A stretch of DNA of 64,000 nucleotides from Thermanaerosceptrum fracticalcis (GTDB taxonomy: Bacteria; Bacillota; Peptococcia; DRI-13). Location: assembly GCF_000746025.2 (NCBI RefSeq), contig NZ_CP045798.1, forward strand, positions 1,908,501-1,972,500. The letters run 5' to 3'. Below are positions 37,172 to 46,606 of this stretch, in pieces. The notes beneath the pieces are model-generated. The model did not search any database and had not been told where the DNA came from. It was given only the letters and a program-made list of their open reading frames with translations. How positions within the stretch are numbered: the stretch's first letter is position 1; each line of letters starts with the position of its first letter. The position numbers and the translations under genes were made by a program.

Positions 37172-37215
37172 TTTAACTCCTCCTCTTTCCTTAGGCATTA
37201 TATAACTCTTTACTT

Positions 37216-37419
37216 TTAACGATAAACTTCTATACATACATCGGGACAGAATGCATAACAAGAGCCACAACCGGTGCATGCCTCTTCATTTGTTAAAGTG
37301 GCAGGGTTATAACCTTTGCTGTTAGTATAAGGAGCTAATGAAATTATTTTTTTTGGACAAGCGTTAATACATAGAGTACATCCTTTGCAACGTTCCTCCC
37401 GTATTTTGATGTAACCCAT
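37216..37419 (-). CDS. korD: 2x[4Fe-4S] ferredoxin subunit of the 2-oxoacid oxidoreductase
   Basis: 67 residues with two CxxCxxCxxxC motifs (CKGCTLCINACP and CTGCGSCYAFCP). Delta subunit of four-subunit KOR/VOR enzymes, carrying electrons from TPP to external ferredoxin. First gene of korDABC. AGGAGG precedes the ATG. Its promoter is the sigma-54 element about 85 bp upstream. Confidence 0.93.
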   Translation of the reverse strand: MGYIKIREERCKGCTLCINACPKKIISLAPYTNSKGYNPATLTNEEACTGCGSCYAFCPDVCIEVYR

Positions 37420-37502
37420 TAATTAAACCTCCTTTAGATTAAGGTTCTGTTAGTTAAAATAAACAAACCTAGTGGCTAAACCGAGTAGCAATAAATTTAA
37501 TA

Positions 37503-37518
37503 TGCAATAAACATGCCA
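37503..37518 (-). promoter_or_regulatory. Sigma-54 (-24/-12) promoter of korDABC
   Basis: Minus strand TGGCATGTTTATTGCA matches the TGGCAYR-N4-TTGCW consensus, with GG and GC ten bases apart. The same 16 bases occur at 42134 and 49024. Predicted start of transcription is about 12 bp past the GC, near 37492. Confidence 0.9.
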
Positions 37519-37557
37519 ACGGGGAATCTTTAATTTAAACCCTATCATTTAGCAAAA

Positions 37558-37597
37558 TGAGTCAATATTGACTCGCTAATGAACCAATTTTTAAGTC
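37558..37597. promoter_or_regulatory. Paired upstream activator sites (UAS), kor promoter
   Basis: Site one TGAGTCAATATTGACTCG at 37558-37575 is a near-perfect palindrome. A degenerate second site begins at 37580 (TGAACCAATTTTTAAGTC), exactly 22 bp on. The same arrangement stands upstream of the sister promoters at 42.1 and 49.0 kb. Confidence 0.75.
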
Positions 37598-37808
37598 GTA
37601 ACTTTTATTACGGAAACAAATGCCTGTCTTACTTGCTTAGATGAACTTCCTCCATAAAATGGATAAACATTTTAAGATGATTCATAAATGAATCGTACAT
37701 CCTGATAGGCCAGACAATAATACGTCTTCAAACCATTTGAATGGCTTGAAGACGCGTAATTGGGGAGGGGAGGTTTGCTTTAGATAGTTTAAATTTTAGT
37801 GGATAATA
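37598..37808. repeat. Duplicated upstream segment of the activator region
   Basis: Between the kor UAS and the SDR stop. 37671-37702 repeats the sequence at 42305-42337, including the palindrome TGATTCATAAATGAATCG (37678-37695), but no activator gene follows here. The kor control region therefore looks like a copy of the 42.1-42.4 kb intergenic region. A short hairpin CGTCTTCAAACCATTTGAA with TTCAAGACG near 37731-37755 could end the SDR transcript. Confidence 0.65.
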
Positions 37809-38564
37809 TTAACCTGCAGTCCAACCACCATCAATCACCATGTTCGCCCCAGTAATGTAACTCGCTTTAGATGAACAAAGGAAAACTATAAGATGAGCCA
37901 CTTCTTCAGGGGTTCCGGGCCGCCCCAGCAAAGTACGGGATGTGATGATCTGATTCCATTTGGGGTCAGCCAATACACTCTCAACCAGAGGTGTACTTAT
38001 AAAAGCAGGAGAAAGGGAGTTAGCACGAATACCATACTTAGCCCATTCAACCGCAAAAGCCTTTGTTAATTGTTTTACAGCCCCTTTAGTACCTGCATAA
38101 ATTCCCCTTTCTGGCAATACTTCTTCGCTCTGTAACGAACCTATGTTTACAATAACCCCTTTTATTCCCTTCCCAATCATCGTTTTACCTACCTCTTGGC
38201 AAGTAAAAAATGTTCCTTTCATGTTAATATCAACCATAAAATTCCAATCATCTTCGGTATATTCTTCTATGGGTTTTCTTTTATTTACTCCAGCGCAATT
38301 TACTAGTATATCAATTTTTCCTTGTTCTTTTATAACTCCCTCCACCATTTTCTTGATATCCAAAAGGTTCCCGACATCTGCCTGTGTATAACTTGCCTTT
38401 AGTCCCTGAGAAGTTAATTCTTTAACCAATTCCCAACCCTCATCAGCATTTCTACTCACAATAACTGAGTGGGCACCTTCCTTACATAGTTCAATAACTG
38501 TCGCTCTTCCTATACCTTTAGTTCCACCTGTTACCAATGCAATCTTGCCATTAAATTCACTCAC
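37809..38564 (-). CDS. Short-chain dehydrogenase/reductase
   Basis: 251 residues of the classical SDR family. Cofactor motif VTGGTKGIGR (about 11-20), NCAGVNKR, and catalytic Ser with YAGTK (Tyr and Lys). It ends in VIDGGWTAG. Oxidises or reduces a hydroxy/oxo substrate with NAD(P); the substrate is unknown. It lies 67 bp after dctM and is likely the last gene of the TRAP operon, so it may act on the imported acid. GTG start with GGAGGTG upstream. Confidence 0.88.
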   Translation of the reverse strand: MSEFNGKIALVTGGTKGIGRATVIELCKEGAHSVIVSRNADEGWELVKELTSQGLKASYTQADVGNLLDIKKMVEGVIKEQGKIDILVNCAGVNKRKPIEEYTEDDWNFMVDINMKGTFFTCQEVGKTMIGKGIKGVIVNIGSLQSEEVLPERGIYAGTKGAVKQLTKAFAVEWAKYGIRANSLSPAFISTPLVESVLADPKWNQIITSRTLLGRPGTPEEVAHLIVFLCSSKASYITGANMVIDGGWTAG

Positions 38565-38631
38565 TACTTATCACCTCCTCCTTATATTTCAAAAAACTTG
38601 TCCCCATTGTTCTAAATGGTACTGCCCTGAC

Positions 38632-39909
38632 CTAAGCAAACAACTTTACTAGGAAAAGCGACAATCCAGGCAGATACGTGAACAAAAATAAATCCACGAT
38701 TAATATCACTAGAAATGGGAAGGAAGCTTTTACAATCTGTTTAAAGGTAACCTCTTTTAGAAGACCACCGGCGACGAACAGATTGACTCCTAAAGGCGGG
38801 GTTAAAAGACCTATTGTCATATTGACAACCATTATCACTCCGAAATGGATAAGGTCTATATTCATTTTCATCAGCAGGGGAAGGAATATAGGTCCCAAAA
38901 TTATGATAGCTGCATTAAGCTCCATCAAACATCCAGTAATAAGCAGTATTATATTTATCAACAATAAAAGAATGACAGGATCCTTTGCAACGCTTGAAAT
39001 GGCTGTTGCCACTTTTACAGGAATTTGCTCGGTAGTCAATATCCAGCCCATGGCTGTAGCGGTAGCAATAATCAACATAACCATCGCAGAAGTTACCCCA
39101 GCTTCAGAAAAGCTTTTAATAGTTTCTTCATATGTCAGCTCTTTGTAAATAAAAATACCTACGAAAAGACTATAAACACAAGCAACTGTAGCAGCTTCTG
39201 TTGGCGTGAATACTCCACCGTAAATACCCCCCAATATAATCAGAGGCATTAACAAACCCCAAATTGATTCTTTTAGTGAAGAAAGAAATCCTTTTAAAGT
39301 AGGCCTTACAGTTCCTTTATAACCTCGTTTTTTCGCTATAACATAGCACACCGCCATTAAGGAACCACCCATTATAAAACCTGGGATTACGCCTGCCATG
39401 AACAATTGCCCGATGGATGCATTCATGGAAATTCCATAAGTAACAAACGGTATACTGGGGGGGATTATAACGCCGATGGTTCCGGCAGCGGCCATTAAAG
39501 CTACCGCAAAGTCCTTGTCATAACCTGCTTTAATCATAGCCGGTACCATGATTGCGCCTATTGCAACAACAGTCGCTGGAGCTGACCCCGAAATAGCAGC
39601 AAAAAACATACATGCAAGTACGGAGACCAGGGCCAATCCACCGGCCACCGAACCTACCATATTGGTGGCCAGATTAATCAAACGCCTTGATATTCCACCC
39701 CGCTCCATTAACCGGCCCGCTATCATAAAAAGTGGTATAGCCAAAAGGGGAAAAGAATCAAGACCTGTAAACATCCTTTGTGCAATTAAGAATAAAGGTA
39801 CTTTTTGCGTTATTGCTAGCGCTAGCAGTGAGGACAACCCCAAACCGACGGCTAAAGGTACATTCAAGATAACTAATGTTGCAAACGATACTAAAAGTAT
39901 GTTACCCAT
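38632..39909 (-). CDS. dctM: TRAP transporter large permease (DctM)
   Basis: 425 residues, about 12 membrane helices. DctM signatures: PLFMIAGRLMERGGIS, SGSAPATVVAIGAIMVPAM, PPSIPFVTYGI and TPPLGVNLFVAGGL. It forms the Na+-driven transport channel with DctQ. The ATG at 39909 is chosen (GGGAGG upstream) and it overlaps the dctQ end by 8 bp. Confidence 0.92.
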   Translation of the reverse strand: MGNILLVSFATLVILNVPLAVGLGLSSLLALAITQKVPLFLIAQRMFTGLDSFPLLAIPLFMIAGRLMERGGISRRLINLATNMVGSVAGGLALVSVLACMFFAAISGSAPATVVAIGAIMVPAMIKAGYDKDFAVALMAAAGTIGVIIPPSIPFVTYGISMNASIGQLFMAGVIPGFIMGGSLMAVCYVIAKKRGYKGTVRPTLKGFLSSLKESIWGLLMPLIILGGIYGGVFTPTEAATVACVYSLFVGIFIYKELTYEETIKSFSEAGVTSAMVMLIIATATAMGWILTTEQIPVKVATAISSVAKDPVILLLLINIILLITGCLMELNAAIIILGPIFLPLLMKMNIDLIHFGVIMVVNMTIGLLTPPLGVNLFVAGGLLKEVTFKQIVKASFPFLVILIVDLFLFTYLPGLSLFLVKLFA

Positions 39910-40462
39910 TAATAGTTTCACCTCCCGCAATGGCGTTATCCGCTATTACTTGATTTTTATCACTTTCGGTATCTTCTACCGCCTTTAAAGTGAAAATCTG
40001 TTCAATTAGAAGCATGAAATACCGTATAGTCATTAATAGACATCCAACCGGTACTGCGGCATAGGCCCAGACTATAGGCATACGCATGGCAGGAGAGAGC
40101 TGCCCCGTTTTTAGTAACTTCAATGTGTAATCATAACCAATGTAGCTAACAGCACAACAAAAAATAATACAGAAAACGGTAGTAATGATGGAAATATACT
40201 GTTGTACCTTTTTCGGTAAGATCATAACGAACGCTTCAACTCCGATATGCGCACCCTTTTTAACACCTAGGCTTGCACCTATAAAGGCAGCCCAAATACT
40301 CAAATATCTTGCAGCTTCCTCAGCCCAAGAGGATGAATCTCTCAAAACAAAACGAGCTATTACTCCCCAAAATGTAATTGCTGTCATAATGATTAACAAG
40401 ATGGCAATGAGATGGTCTTCAATAAAGGTCAAGATCTTATCTAGCTTTTTTAGAAATCCCAT
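39902..40462 (-). CDS. dctQ: TRAP transporter small permease (DctQ)
   Basis: 186 residues with four hydrophobic helices (LIAILLIIMTAITFWGVIA, YLSIWAAFIGASLGVKKG, ISIITTVFCIIFCCAVSYI, MPIVWAYAAVPVGCLLM). WAEEAARYLSIW is typical. AGGAGG precedes the ATG. Confidence 0.9.
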   Translation of the reverse strand: MGFLKKLDKILTFIEDHLIAILLIIMTAITFWGVIARFVLRDSSSWAEEAARYLSIWAAFIGASLGVKKGAHIGVEAFVMILPKKVQQYISIITTVFCIIFCCAVSYIGYDYTLKLLKTGQLSPAMRMPIVWAYAAVPVGCLLMTIRYFMLLIEQIFTLKAVEDTESDKNQVIADNAIAGGETING

Positions 40463-40562
40463 TTCTCATCCTCCTAATTTCTAATTATGTTGATTAAAGA
40501 GCAACTGGCTTTTTATAAAATCAGCACATGTAGATTTTATGAAACCAGTTGCTCTTATAGTC

Positions 40563-41633
40563 TTACTTCTTGCTTTCAGCTTCTTGCACAGCTTTAAGCA
40601 CCTTATTTAACAATTCCTCTCCCACTTCTTTTTTACCTATTGTGTCATATACTGATTTGGTTGCATCCCTAAATGCCTGAAGCTCTTGTGGTGAAAGTTC
40701 TGTTATTTCCATGCCCGCAGCTTTCAGTTTCTCTAAACCAGCCATAATTTGCTTGTTATTTTCCTCTCTCTCCACTTTCTGCCAGACAAGGGCCCCTTCG
40801 TCAATGATTTTTCTGATATCTTCGCTAAGGCTGTTGTAAAACTTGTCGTTAATCATTAAAATATAAGGATTGTATACATGCCCGTCTAAAGTCAAATATT
40901 TTTGTGCCTCATAGAATCTCATTGAAACAATCAGGGATATAGGATTTTCCTGCCCATCAATTGTCTTTTGTTGTAATCCTGTATATACCTCGTTAAAGGC
41001 CATTGGTGTAGGGCTGGCCCCTAATGCCTTAACAATAGCCATATGTGCGGGGTTCTCCATTGTCCTAATTTTTAAACCTTGCATATCCCCAGGTTTTCGG
41101 ATAGGCCTCACACTGTTGGTATAATGTCTGAAGCCGTTTTCTCCCCATACCAGACCTCTAATACCAGTCTTTGCCTTCATTAAATCTAATATTTCTCTGC
41201 CAACAGGGCCGTCCAGCACCTCGTAAGCAGCTTTTTGAGTAGCAAACAGGTAAGGCAAATCAAATACCATTATTGGGGGGAATATTCCAGGTAACGGTCC
41301 TGAGCTCAATGCGGCCATTTGAATTGTCCCCAATTGAACACCTTCCAGTTGCTCCCTTTCCGCGCCTAGCTGACTGGCAGGGTACGTGGTAACTTTAACT
41401 TTTCCGTTGGTTTTTTCTTCAACGTATTTTTTAAATGCCTGGCACGCAGCCTCCAGCCTGTCATCAACTGCAGGCGAACTGTGAGATAGTTTAATTTCAA
41501 CTACTTCCTGACCTCCGCTGCTTTTTGGTTGATTGGACACTTGTTGTTTTTCTCCACTACAACCAGCTATTAATCCAATACTTATTAGTGCCATAAGCAA
41601 AAATAAACCTAATTTTCGTAATATTCTCATCAT
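40563..41633 (-). CDS. dctP: TRAP transporter solute-binding lipoprotein (DctP family)
   Basis: 356 residues. Signal peptide with lipobox IAGC (Cys about 25), so it should be lipid-anchored outside the membrane. DctP body: KLSHSSPAVDDRLEAACQAF, FDLPYLFATQKAAY, GLKIRTMENPAHMAIVKALG and YTGLQQKTIDGQENP. The arginine in KIRTMENP that grips the carboxylate of the ligand is present, so an organic acid is expected. First gene of dctPQM-SDR. Confidence 0.92.
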   Translation of the reverse strand: MMRILRKLGLFLLMALISIGLIAGCSGEKQQVSNQPKSSGGQEVVEIKLSHSSPAVDDRLEAACQAFKKYVEEKTNGKVKVTTYPASQLGAEREQLEGVQLGTIQMAALSSGPLPGIFPPIMVFDLPYLFATQKAAYEVLDGPVGREILDLMKAKTGIRGLVWGENGFRHYTNSVRPIRKPGDMQGLKIRTMENPAHMAIVKALGASPTPMAFNEVYTGLQQKTIDGQENPISLIVSMRFYEAQKYLTLDGHVYNPYILMINDKFYNSLSEDIRKIIDEGALVWQKVEREENNKQIMAGLEKLKAAGMEITELSPQELQAFRDATKSVYDTIGKKEVGEELLNKVLKAVQEAESKK

Positions 41634-42133
41634 AACAAAACTCCTCCTCTTTCCCCTTATAGATTTAATAAGTAATTGATTTAATAAGTAATTGATTTAA
41701 TAAGTGATTTCAAACATTCTTTCCAACTCCTGAAGTGAAGTAAATAGATAATTGAGACAGGTGGTGACTATCATCCCCCTTTCAAATAAAAAAATGTTTT
41801 TCTTCTTGAACCATGGAACTTTAAATACCTCCTCCACCCGTTAAACTCTCATTTGATTAAATCGCCAACAGTATCTCCTCCTTCTTGAAAATCAATTTTC
41901 TATGTCAAGTCATTTTTAGCTTAAATGTTTGTGCATTATTGCTTTCAATATACTCTGATAGCCATTAAGAGTTTTTCTAATTCACGTGATATTTTCGATA
42001 GTCTATTATTAATATTCTAAAAATTTTATGACTCTCATTCTTTTATCTAAACTTTTTATGTCATATTTCCCTATTTTCCGACATTATTATGGCAAATATT
42101 TTTTATTACCTGTACACTTCATAAATTTAACAA
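41634..42133. repeat. Long leader of the TRAP operon with a 3x16-bp tandem repeat
   Basis: About 500 bp of AT-rich leader between the promoter and dctP. Three copies of a 16-mer (GATTTAATAAGTAATT) stand in tandem at 41662-41709, the third with one change. No gene was recognised in the rest. Confidence 0.65.
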
Positions 42134-42149
42134 TGCAATAAACATGCCA
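42134..42149 (-). promoter_or_regulatory. Sigma-54 (-24/-12) promoter of dctPQM-SDR
   Basis: Minus strand TGGCATGTTTATTGCA, identical to the kor promoter. Flanking bases are also shared for about 100 bp. The leader to dctP would be about 490 nt. Confidence 0.9.
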
Positions 42150-42188
42150 ACGGGGAATCTTTAATTTAAACCCTATAATATAGCAAAA

Positions 42189-42228
42189 TGAGTCAATATT
42201 GACTCGATAATGAACCAATTTTGACTCA
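42189..42228. promoter_or_regulatory. Paired UAS, TRAP promoter
   Basis: TGAGTCAATATTGACTCG at 42189-42206 and TGAACCAATTTTGACTCA at 42211-42228, 22 bp apart (two helix turns), which places both sites on one face of the DNA. They lie about 40-80 bp upstream of the -24 element. Confidence 0.8.
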
Positions 42229-42312
42229 CTATTCTTATTTATAAAGGTTAAAAGCCCTATCTTACTTAGGACAATTACTATATAATATACATAAATATGA
42301 AATATTTTAAGA

Positions 42313-42330
42313 TGATTCATAAATGAATCA
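42313..42330. promoter_or_regulatory. Palindrome in front of the activator gene
   Basis: TGATTCATAAATGAATCA: arms TGATTCA/TGAATCA resemble the UAS arms TGAGTCA/TGACTCA with the same 4-base spacing. It lies 66 bp upstream of the activator ATG and may be used for autoregulation. Confidence 0.65.
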
Positions 42331-42395
42331 TACATCCTTATATGCTAAACAATGAAAACCTCTCCATGTTAAACCAGTGTTTAGGAGGCAAAAAG

Positions 42396-44096
42396 ATGTT
42401 TTCAAGCTTTAAGTACGAGAAGTATATTCCAAGTATTAATAATCATATGTTACATACTTTTATTATAGATGAGAAAGGAGAAATTAGAGCATTAGATGTA
42501 ACTGGGGAGAGATTCCTAAATTCAGTAACCATATCTACATTGAAAGACCACTTATCAAAATTAGAATCTGCATCTTTAACGTCAGGTGCTTCTAGTACAA
42601 GCTTTAACATAGGTAACAAAAGCTATTCGATGAAATTAATCCCGTTAGATTCTGAAAAAATAGTGGTAATTCAAGATATTACTCTTTTCAAATCCATTAT
42701 AGAAGATTTTAAAGAAATTAATCTTATACAATCACAATTGAAAGCTATTTTTGAATCATCATATGATGGAATCTTTGTCACAAATGTTCATGGTACAACT
42801 ATTTGGGCGAACAAAGCTTACGAAAGAATTACTGGCATTAATGTGTCTGATGTTTTAGAAAAAAATATTGTAGATTTAGAGAAAAGCGGTATGTTTACGC
42901 CCATAGTTACACCCACTATCTTGCGAACTCAAAAAAGCCTGACAACAATTCAAACATTCAAAACAGGTAAACAAGCCATAATAACCGGCAGCCCAGTTTT
43001 CAACGAAAAAGGTGAATTAATATATATAATTACTAATGTTAGAGACATCACAGAGCTTAGTATCCTACGACAACAATTAAAAAAGGCAAATGAGTTAACT
43101 GAGCGATATAAAAATGAACTTACTCTACTAAGGACTCACAATCAAAAATATGACGATATCATAGCTGAAAGTCCGAAAATGAAGCATGTAATAACATCTG
43201 CTCTTCAAGTAGCACGATTTGATACCACGGTACTTATTTTAGGAAAATCCGGCGTTGGTAAAGAGGTTATTGCTAAATTAATTCATTCCTCAAGTTTACG
43301 AAACAATCATCCATTTATTAAAATTAACTGCAGTGCAATCTCGCCCAATCTTCTGGAATCAGAGCTCTTTGGTTATGAAGCGGGTGCTTTTACAGGAGCC
43401 TCTAATAAAGGAAAGCCCGGGTTATTTGAACTAGCTGACGAGGGTACACTATTTTTAGATGAAATTGGTGAAATATCACTGGATTTGCAAGTAAAACTTT
43501 TACGAGTATTACAGGAACAAGAAATGTATAGAGTGGGGGGAGTTATACCTAAAAAAGTCAATGTGCGAATTATAACGGCAACAAATCAAAATTTAGAAGA
43601 GATGGTTGAACAAGGAAAGTTTAGAGAAGACCTATATTACCGGCTAAATGTTGTACCCATAGAAATTCCACCCCTTAAAGAGAGAAAAGAAGATATTGTA
43701 CCATTATTATGGCATTTCTGCGAAATTTACAACAAAAAACATAATATGGAGAAATATTTTTCCCCTCAAATAGTTGAGTATTTGGAGAACTACAGTTGGC
43801 CAGGAAATGTGAGAGAATTAAAGAATGTTGTAGAGCGCTTAATCATCATGAGTCCAGATAACGAATTACTACCAAAACATCTCCCTAAACACATTAAGAA
43901 CCTGCATAAGGAACATTCAAATGTTAGAGTAAATAAACTTATACCTTTAAAACAAGCTTTAAGAGAACTGGAAGAACAACTGATCCTTATGGCTCAGGAA
44001 TCCTGTGGCAGCACAAGAAAAATTGCTGATCTCTTAGGAATAAGCCAATCCAGCGTTGTTCGCAGACTCCGCCAAATCCAAAAAACTGGTAGTTAG
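42396..44096 (+). CDS. Sigma-54-dependent transcriptional activator, PAS-AAA+-Fis
   Basis: 566 residues. N-terminal sensing region (1-110), PAS domain (about 112-222, FESSYDGIFVTNVHGTTIW), AAA+ domain with Walker A GKSGVGKE (283-290), sigma-54 contact loop GAFTGA (330-335), Walker B LFLDEIGE (352-359) and WPGNVREL (468-475), then a Fis-type HTH (about 535-560, STRKIADLLGISQSSVVRRL). All catalytic motifs are intact. The ATG at 42396 has AGGAGG seven bases upstream. It is divergent from the TRAP operon and is the obvious regulator of the three identical promoters. Codon use is distinctly AT-rich. Confidence 0.92.
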   Translation: MFSSFKYEKYIPSINNHMLHTFIIDEKGEIRALDVTGERFLNSVTISTLKDHLSKLESASLTSGASSTSFNIGNKSYSMKLIPLDSEKIVVIQDITLFKSIIEDFKEINLIQSQLKAIFESSYDGIFVTNVHGTTIWANKAYERITGINVSDVLEKNIVDLEKSGMFTPIVTPTILRTQKSLTTIQTFKTGKQAIITGSPVFNEKGELIYIITNVRDITELSILRQQLKKANELTERYKNELTLLRTHNQKYDDIIAESPKMKHVITSALQVARFDTTVLILGKSGVGKEVIAKLIHSSSLRNNHPFIKINCSAISPNLLESELFGYEAGAFTGASNKGKPGLFELADEGTLFLDEIGEISLDLQVKLLRVLQEQEMYRVGGVIPKKVNVRIITATNQNLEEMVEQGKFREDLYYRLNVVPIEIPPLKERKEDIVPLLWHFCEIYNKKHNMEKYFSPQIVEYLENYSWPGNVRELKNVVERLIIMSPDNELLPKHLPKHIKNLHKEHSNVRVNKLIPLKQALRELEEQLILMAQESCGSTRKIADLLGISQSSVVRRLRQIQKTGS

Positions 44097-44100
44097 ATTT

Positions 44101-44136
44101 AAAAAAGAAAAAGACGCACACGTCTTTTTCTTTTTT
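44101..44136. terminator. Perfect bidirectional terminator
   Basis: Sixteen-base arms 44101-44116 and 44121-44136 around CACA, with A-tract and T-tract at the two ends. It separates the convergent activator and glcF-like genes. Confidence 0.92.
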
Positions 44137-44251
44137 ATAGTATTGATAAATTAGTGTACATCTAGTACCAATGTCCCCAATTTTTTACCGAAGGCAAATG
44201 CTTCAGTTTTTAACTATCTGAAGATTTAAATATACTCGTTACCTGTTTTCA

Positions 44252-45502
44252 TCAACTTGTCTGCCTTTTGATATTATTGTTCATAATATTTTGAGCAAGA
44301 TACTCTATCGGGTGTAAAACCTGTATATGATAGGATGGGGCAAATAATTTTACGCCTCTTGTGATTTGCATAATGCACGAGGGGCACGAAGCCAACACAA
44401 CATTCGCCGAAGTATCTAAGATATTGTTTATTTTGGCTCTCAAAATTTGATCAGACATCTTAGGCTGCATAACACTATAGACGCCTGCACCACCGCAACA
44501 CCAATTTGAGTTTTTCATTTCTTTCAGTATCGTCCCAGGAATAGCAGAAACAACTTTTCTGGGTTCAATTGTTATCTTTTGCCCCCGCCCCAAATGACAA
44601 GGATCGTGAACAGTAACAATGTCATCTCTTGTTTTATAACTGAAATTGTCAGGTATACCATATTTTATCAGAAACTCATTAATGTCCATCACTTTATCCG
44701 AAAATGCCTTTGCTTCAACAGTGTCTAATAACTCGCCGTATTTTTTAAGAATTCCCCCACAGGTAGCACAGTCAGTAATGATTATGTCATAATTATTAAA
44801 TTCAACATTGTTTATGTTATACTTTGCTAATTCTTCAAAAGTCTGAATATCACCACTAAACCAGTGGGGTGCGCCACAACACTTATTGGACAAATACTCA
44901 ACCTGTGCACCGGAACCCCTTACTACTTTCAACGTAGCCTGTGCTAAAGAGTTAAAAACAGCCAGATTTGCACAATTTCTGAAATACCCTATTTTCAAAG
45001 TAACATGAGCTTTGCCGGGTAATAACGGCAGATCTTCTTTGTAAGCAGGTAAACCTTGTTCTAACCTTCTCACTTCTTCTATAGGATTTAACTTATTAAA
45101 AAATCTGAGTACTTTCTTATCCTTTATTTTTAAATAATATCGTGTGAATTCACCTATAAATTTTAGCATTTTAGGATTAGTTAGCATTTTTTTATAGATA
45201 AATTGGGATATGGCATGGGGCTTTTTAACTTTATTTATGTCTCTTTTGGCCAAATTCATAATCATGTCGGTTTTTACCGCTGAAGGACAGCTTTCTACAC
45301 ACGCTCCACACTGTAAGCACGTTTCAACAGAATGAACAATTTGAGACTGCCACTTATATTTATTCTCTGCCACCAATCTTGCTAATCTTACTCTTCCCCG
45401 GGCAAGATCCATCTCGTTTTTACTCACCTGGTAAGTAGGACATACCTGTTGACAAAGCCCGCACTTAGTACATTTAAGTAGTAACTCATACATGAGCGAC
45501 AT
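44252..45502 (-). CDS. GlcF-like iron-sulfur subunit of a 2-hydroxyacid oxidase
   Basis: About 416 residues. Two N-terminal [4Fe-4S] motifs (CTKCGLCQQVCPTY and CLQCGACVESCPS) and two cysteine-rich CCG domains (NKCCGAPHWF and NWCCGGAGVYSV). Same layout as glycolate oxidase subunit GlcF, which hands electrons from the flavin subunits to the membrane or another carrier. The start is uncertain: 45502 sits close behind GAGGTGG, while the ATG at 45517 directly abuts the preceding stop. Last gene of aldolase-glcD-glcE-glcF. Confidence 0.85.
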   Translation of the reverse strand: MSLMYELLLKCTKCGLCQQVCPTYQVSKNEMDLARGRVRLARLVAENKYKWQSQIVHSVETCLQCGACVESCPSAVKTDMIMNLAKRDINKVKKPHAISQFIYKKMLTNPKMLKFIGEFTRYYLKIKDKKVLRFFNKLNPIEEVRRLEQGLPAYKEDLPLLPGKAHVTLKIGYFRNCANLAVFNSLAQATLKVVRGSGAQVEYLSNKCCGAPHWFSGDIQTFEELAKYNINNVEFNNYDIIITDCATCGGILKKYGELLDTVEAKAFSDKVMDINEFLIKYGIPDNFSYKTRDDIVTVHDPCHLGRGQKITIEPRKVVSAIPGTILKEMKNSNWCCGGAGVYSVMQPKMSDQILRAKINNILDTSANVVLASCPSCIMQITRGVKLFAPSYHIQVLHPIEYLAQNIMNNNIKRQTS

Positions 45503-45517
45503 TCTACCACCTCGCAT

Positions 45518-46606
45518 CTACTTGGTATTAATGCCGAAAAGCATATCAGGATCGATTTTCTTTTTAATCTGGAGATAAGTACTGTGAAAGGTATACTGTT
45601 CTAACAATTTTGCCGTTGCGCTATTTAGTATCCGAGGCATCTTTTCCCCTTTTTTAAATACTCGTAGATACCTGGCTTTTACATCATATATGAATGCTGG
45701 CATTTCGGGCCCCAGGGTTTGAACAACTTCCATTTCATTTATTGTGATATATTCATCGAATTGTGCTGAATTTTCATGTAGTTTATTTAACGCATTCTTT
45801 ATAATGTCTTTATTTGTGTGGATTATTGGTGTATCATTTTTTGTCAGTTTATCAACTAAAAAATCACGCAAGTAATGTACTGCCTCCTGGCTGCCTTCAT
45901 AAACCACCGATATTTTACAAGTCTTGTTATTACTACCTTCACTTACAAAATCAACATTATCGATAATTAAAAATGTAAAATAATGCTTAAAAGGATAAAT
46001 TAGCTTTAGCAAGTTAGGAAGTTCACAAATAGGAATACAGCAAACAATTAATTCCTTATGAGACTTGACTGGTTGCAGTTTAAGGGTTATTTCGGAAATA
46101 AATCCTAAAATCCCTCTACTTCCTATAAATATACTTTTGAGGTCATAACCGCTTGCATTCTTAACAGTTTTACCACCGGTCTTTATAATATCTCCGTTTG
46201 GCAGGATAGCTTTTAGGCCAAGTATACATTGATTAAATTCTTTATTAAAATACGTTCCTTCAGCAACGACACCACCTATAGTACGATCAGGTCTCAGTAA
46301 AGGACTTCGTACAAGAACTAAACCCTCCGGTTCAACAATCTCATCTATTTCATGTAAGGTTATACCGGACTGGACAGTAATAGTTAGGTTCTCTCTCGCA
46401 AGTTCAATAACATTTTTCATATTTCTTGAGGAGAGAAATATATGAGAGCCCCTATTTTCTATTTCCTTTCCTCTTAATGTACTGCCTTGACCGATAGGAA
46501 CTATGGAAATTTTCCTTTCTAACTCCCCAGTATTTTTAATACAAAAAATTATTTCTTTATCAGAAGCAGGAGCGATAATATGTTTCCCACTTTCCATAAG
46601 TTTCAT
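45518..46606 (-). CDS. GlcE-like FAD-binding subunit
   Basis: 362 residues. PP-loop-type FAD-binding segment: VPIGQGSTLRGKEI, LTITVQSGITLHEID, IGGVVAEGTYFNKEFNQ, KTGGKTVKNASGYDLKSIFIGSRG. GlcE proteins are smaller FAD-binding partners of GlcD. Starts with ATGA overlap at the glcD stop, so translation is coupled. AT-rich. Confidence 0.82.
   Translation of the reverse strand: MKLMESGKHIIAPASDKEIIFCIKNTGELERKISIVPIGQGSTLRGKEIENRGSHIFLSSRNMKNVIELARENLTITVQSGITLHEIDEIVEPEGLVLVRSPLLRPDRTIGGVVAEGTYFNKEFNQCILGLKAILPNGDIIKTGGKTVKNASGYDLKSIFIGSRGILGFISEITLKLQPVKSHKELIVCCIPICELPNLLKLIYPFKHYFTFLIIDNVDFVSEGSNNKTCKISVVYEGSQEAVHYLRDFLVDKLTKNDTPIIHTNKDIIKNALNKLHENSAQFDEYITINEMEVVQTLGPEMPAFIYDVKARYLRVFKKGEKMPRILNSATAKLLEQYTFHSTYLQIKKKIDPDMLFGINTK

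Noticed and set aside
42087-42335. 82-codon minus-strand frame over the TRAP control region
   Set aside because: It covers the promoter and UAS and is explained by them.
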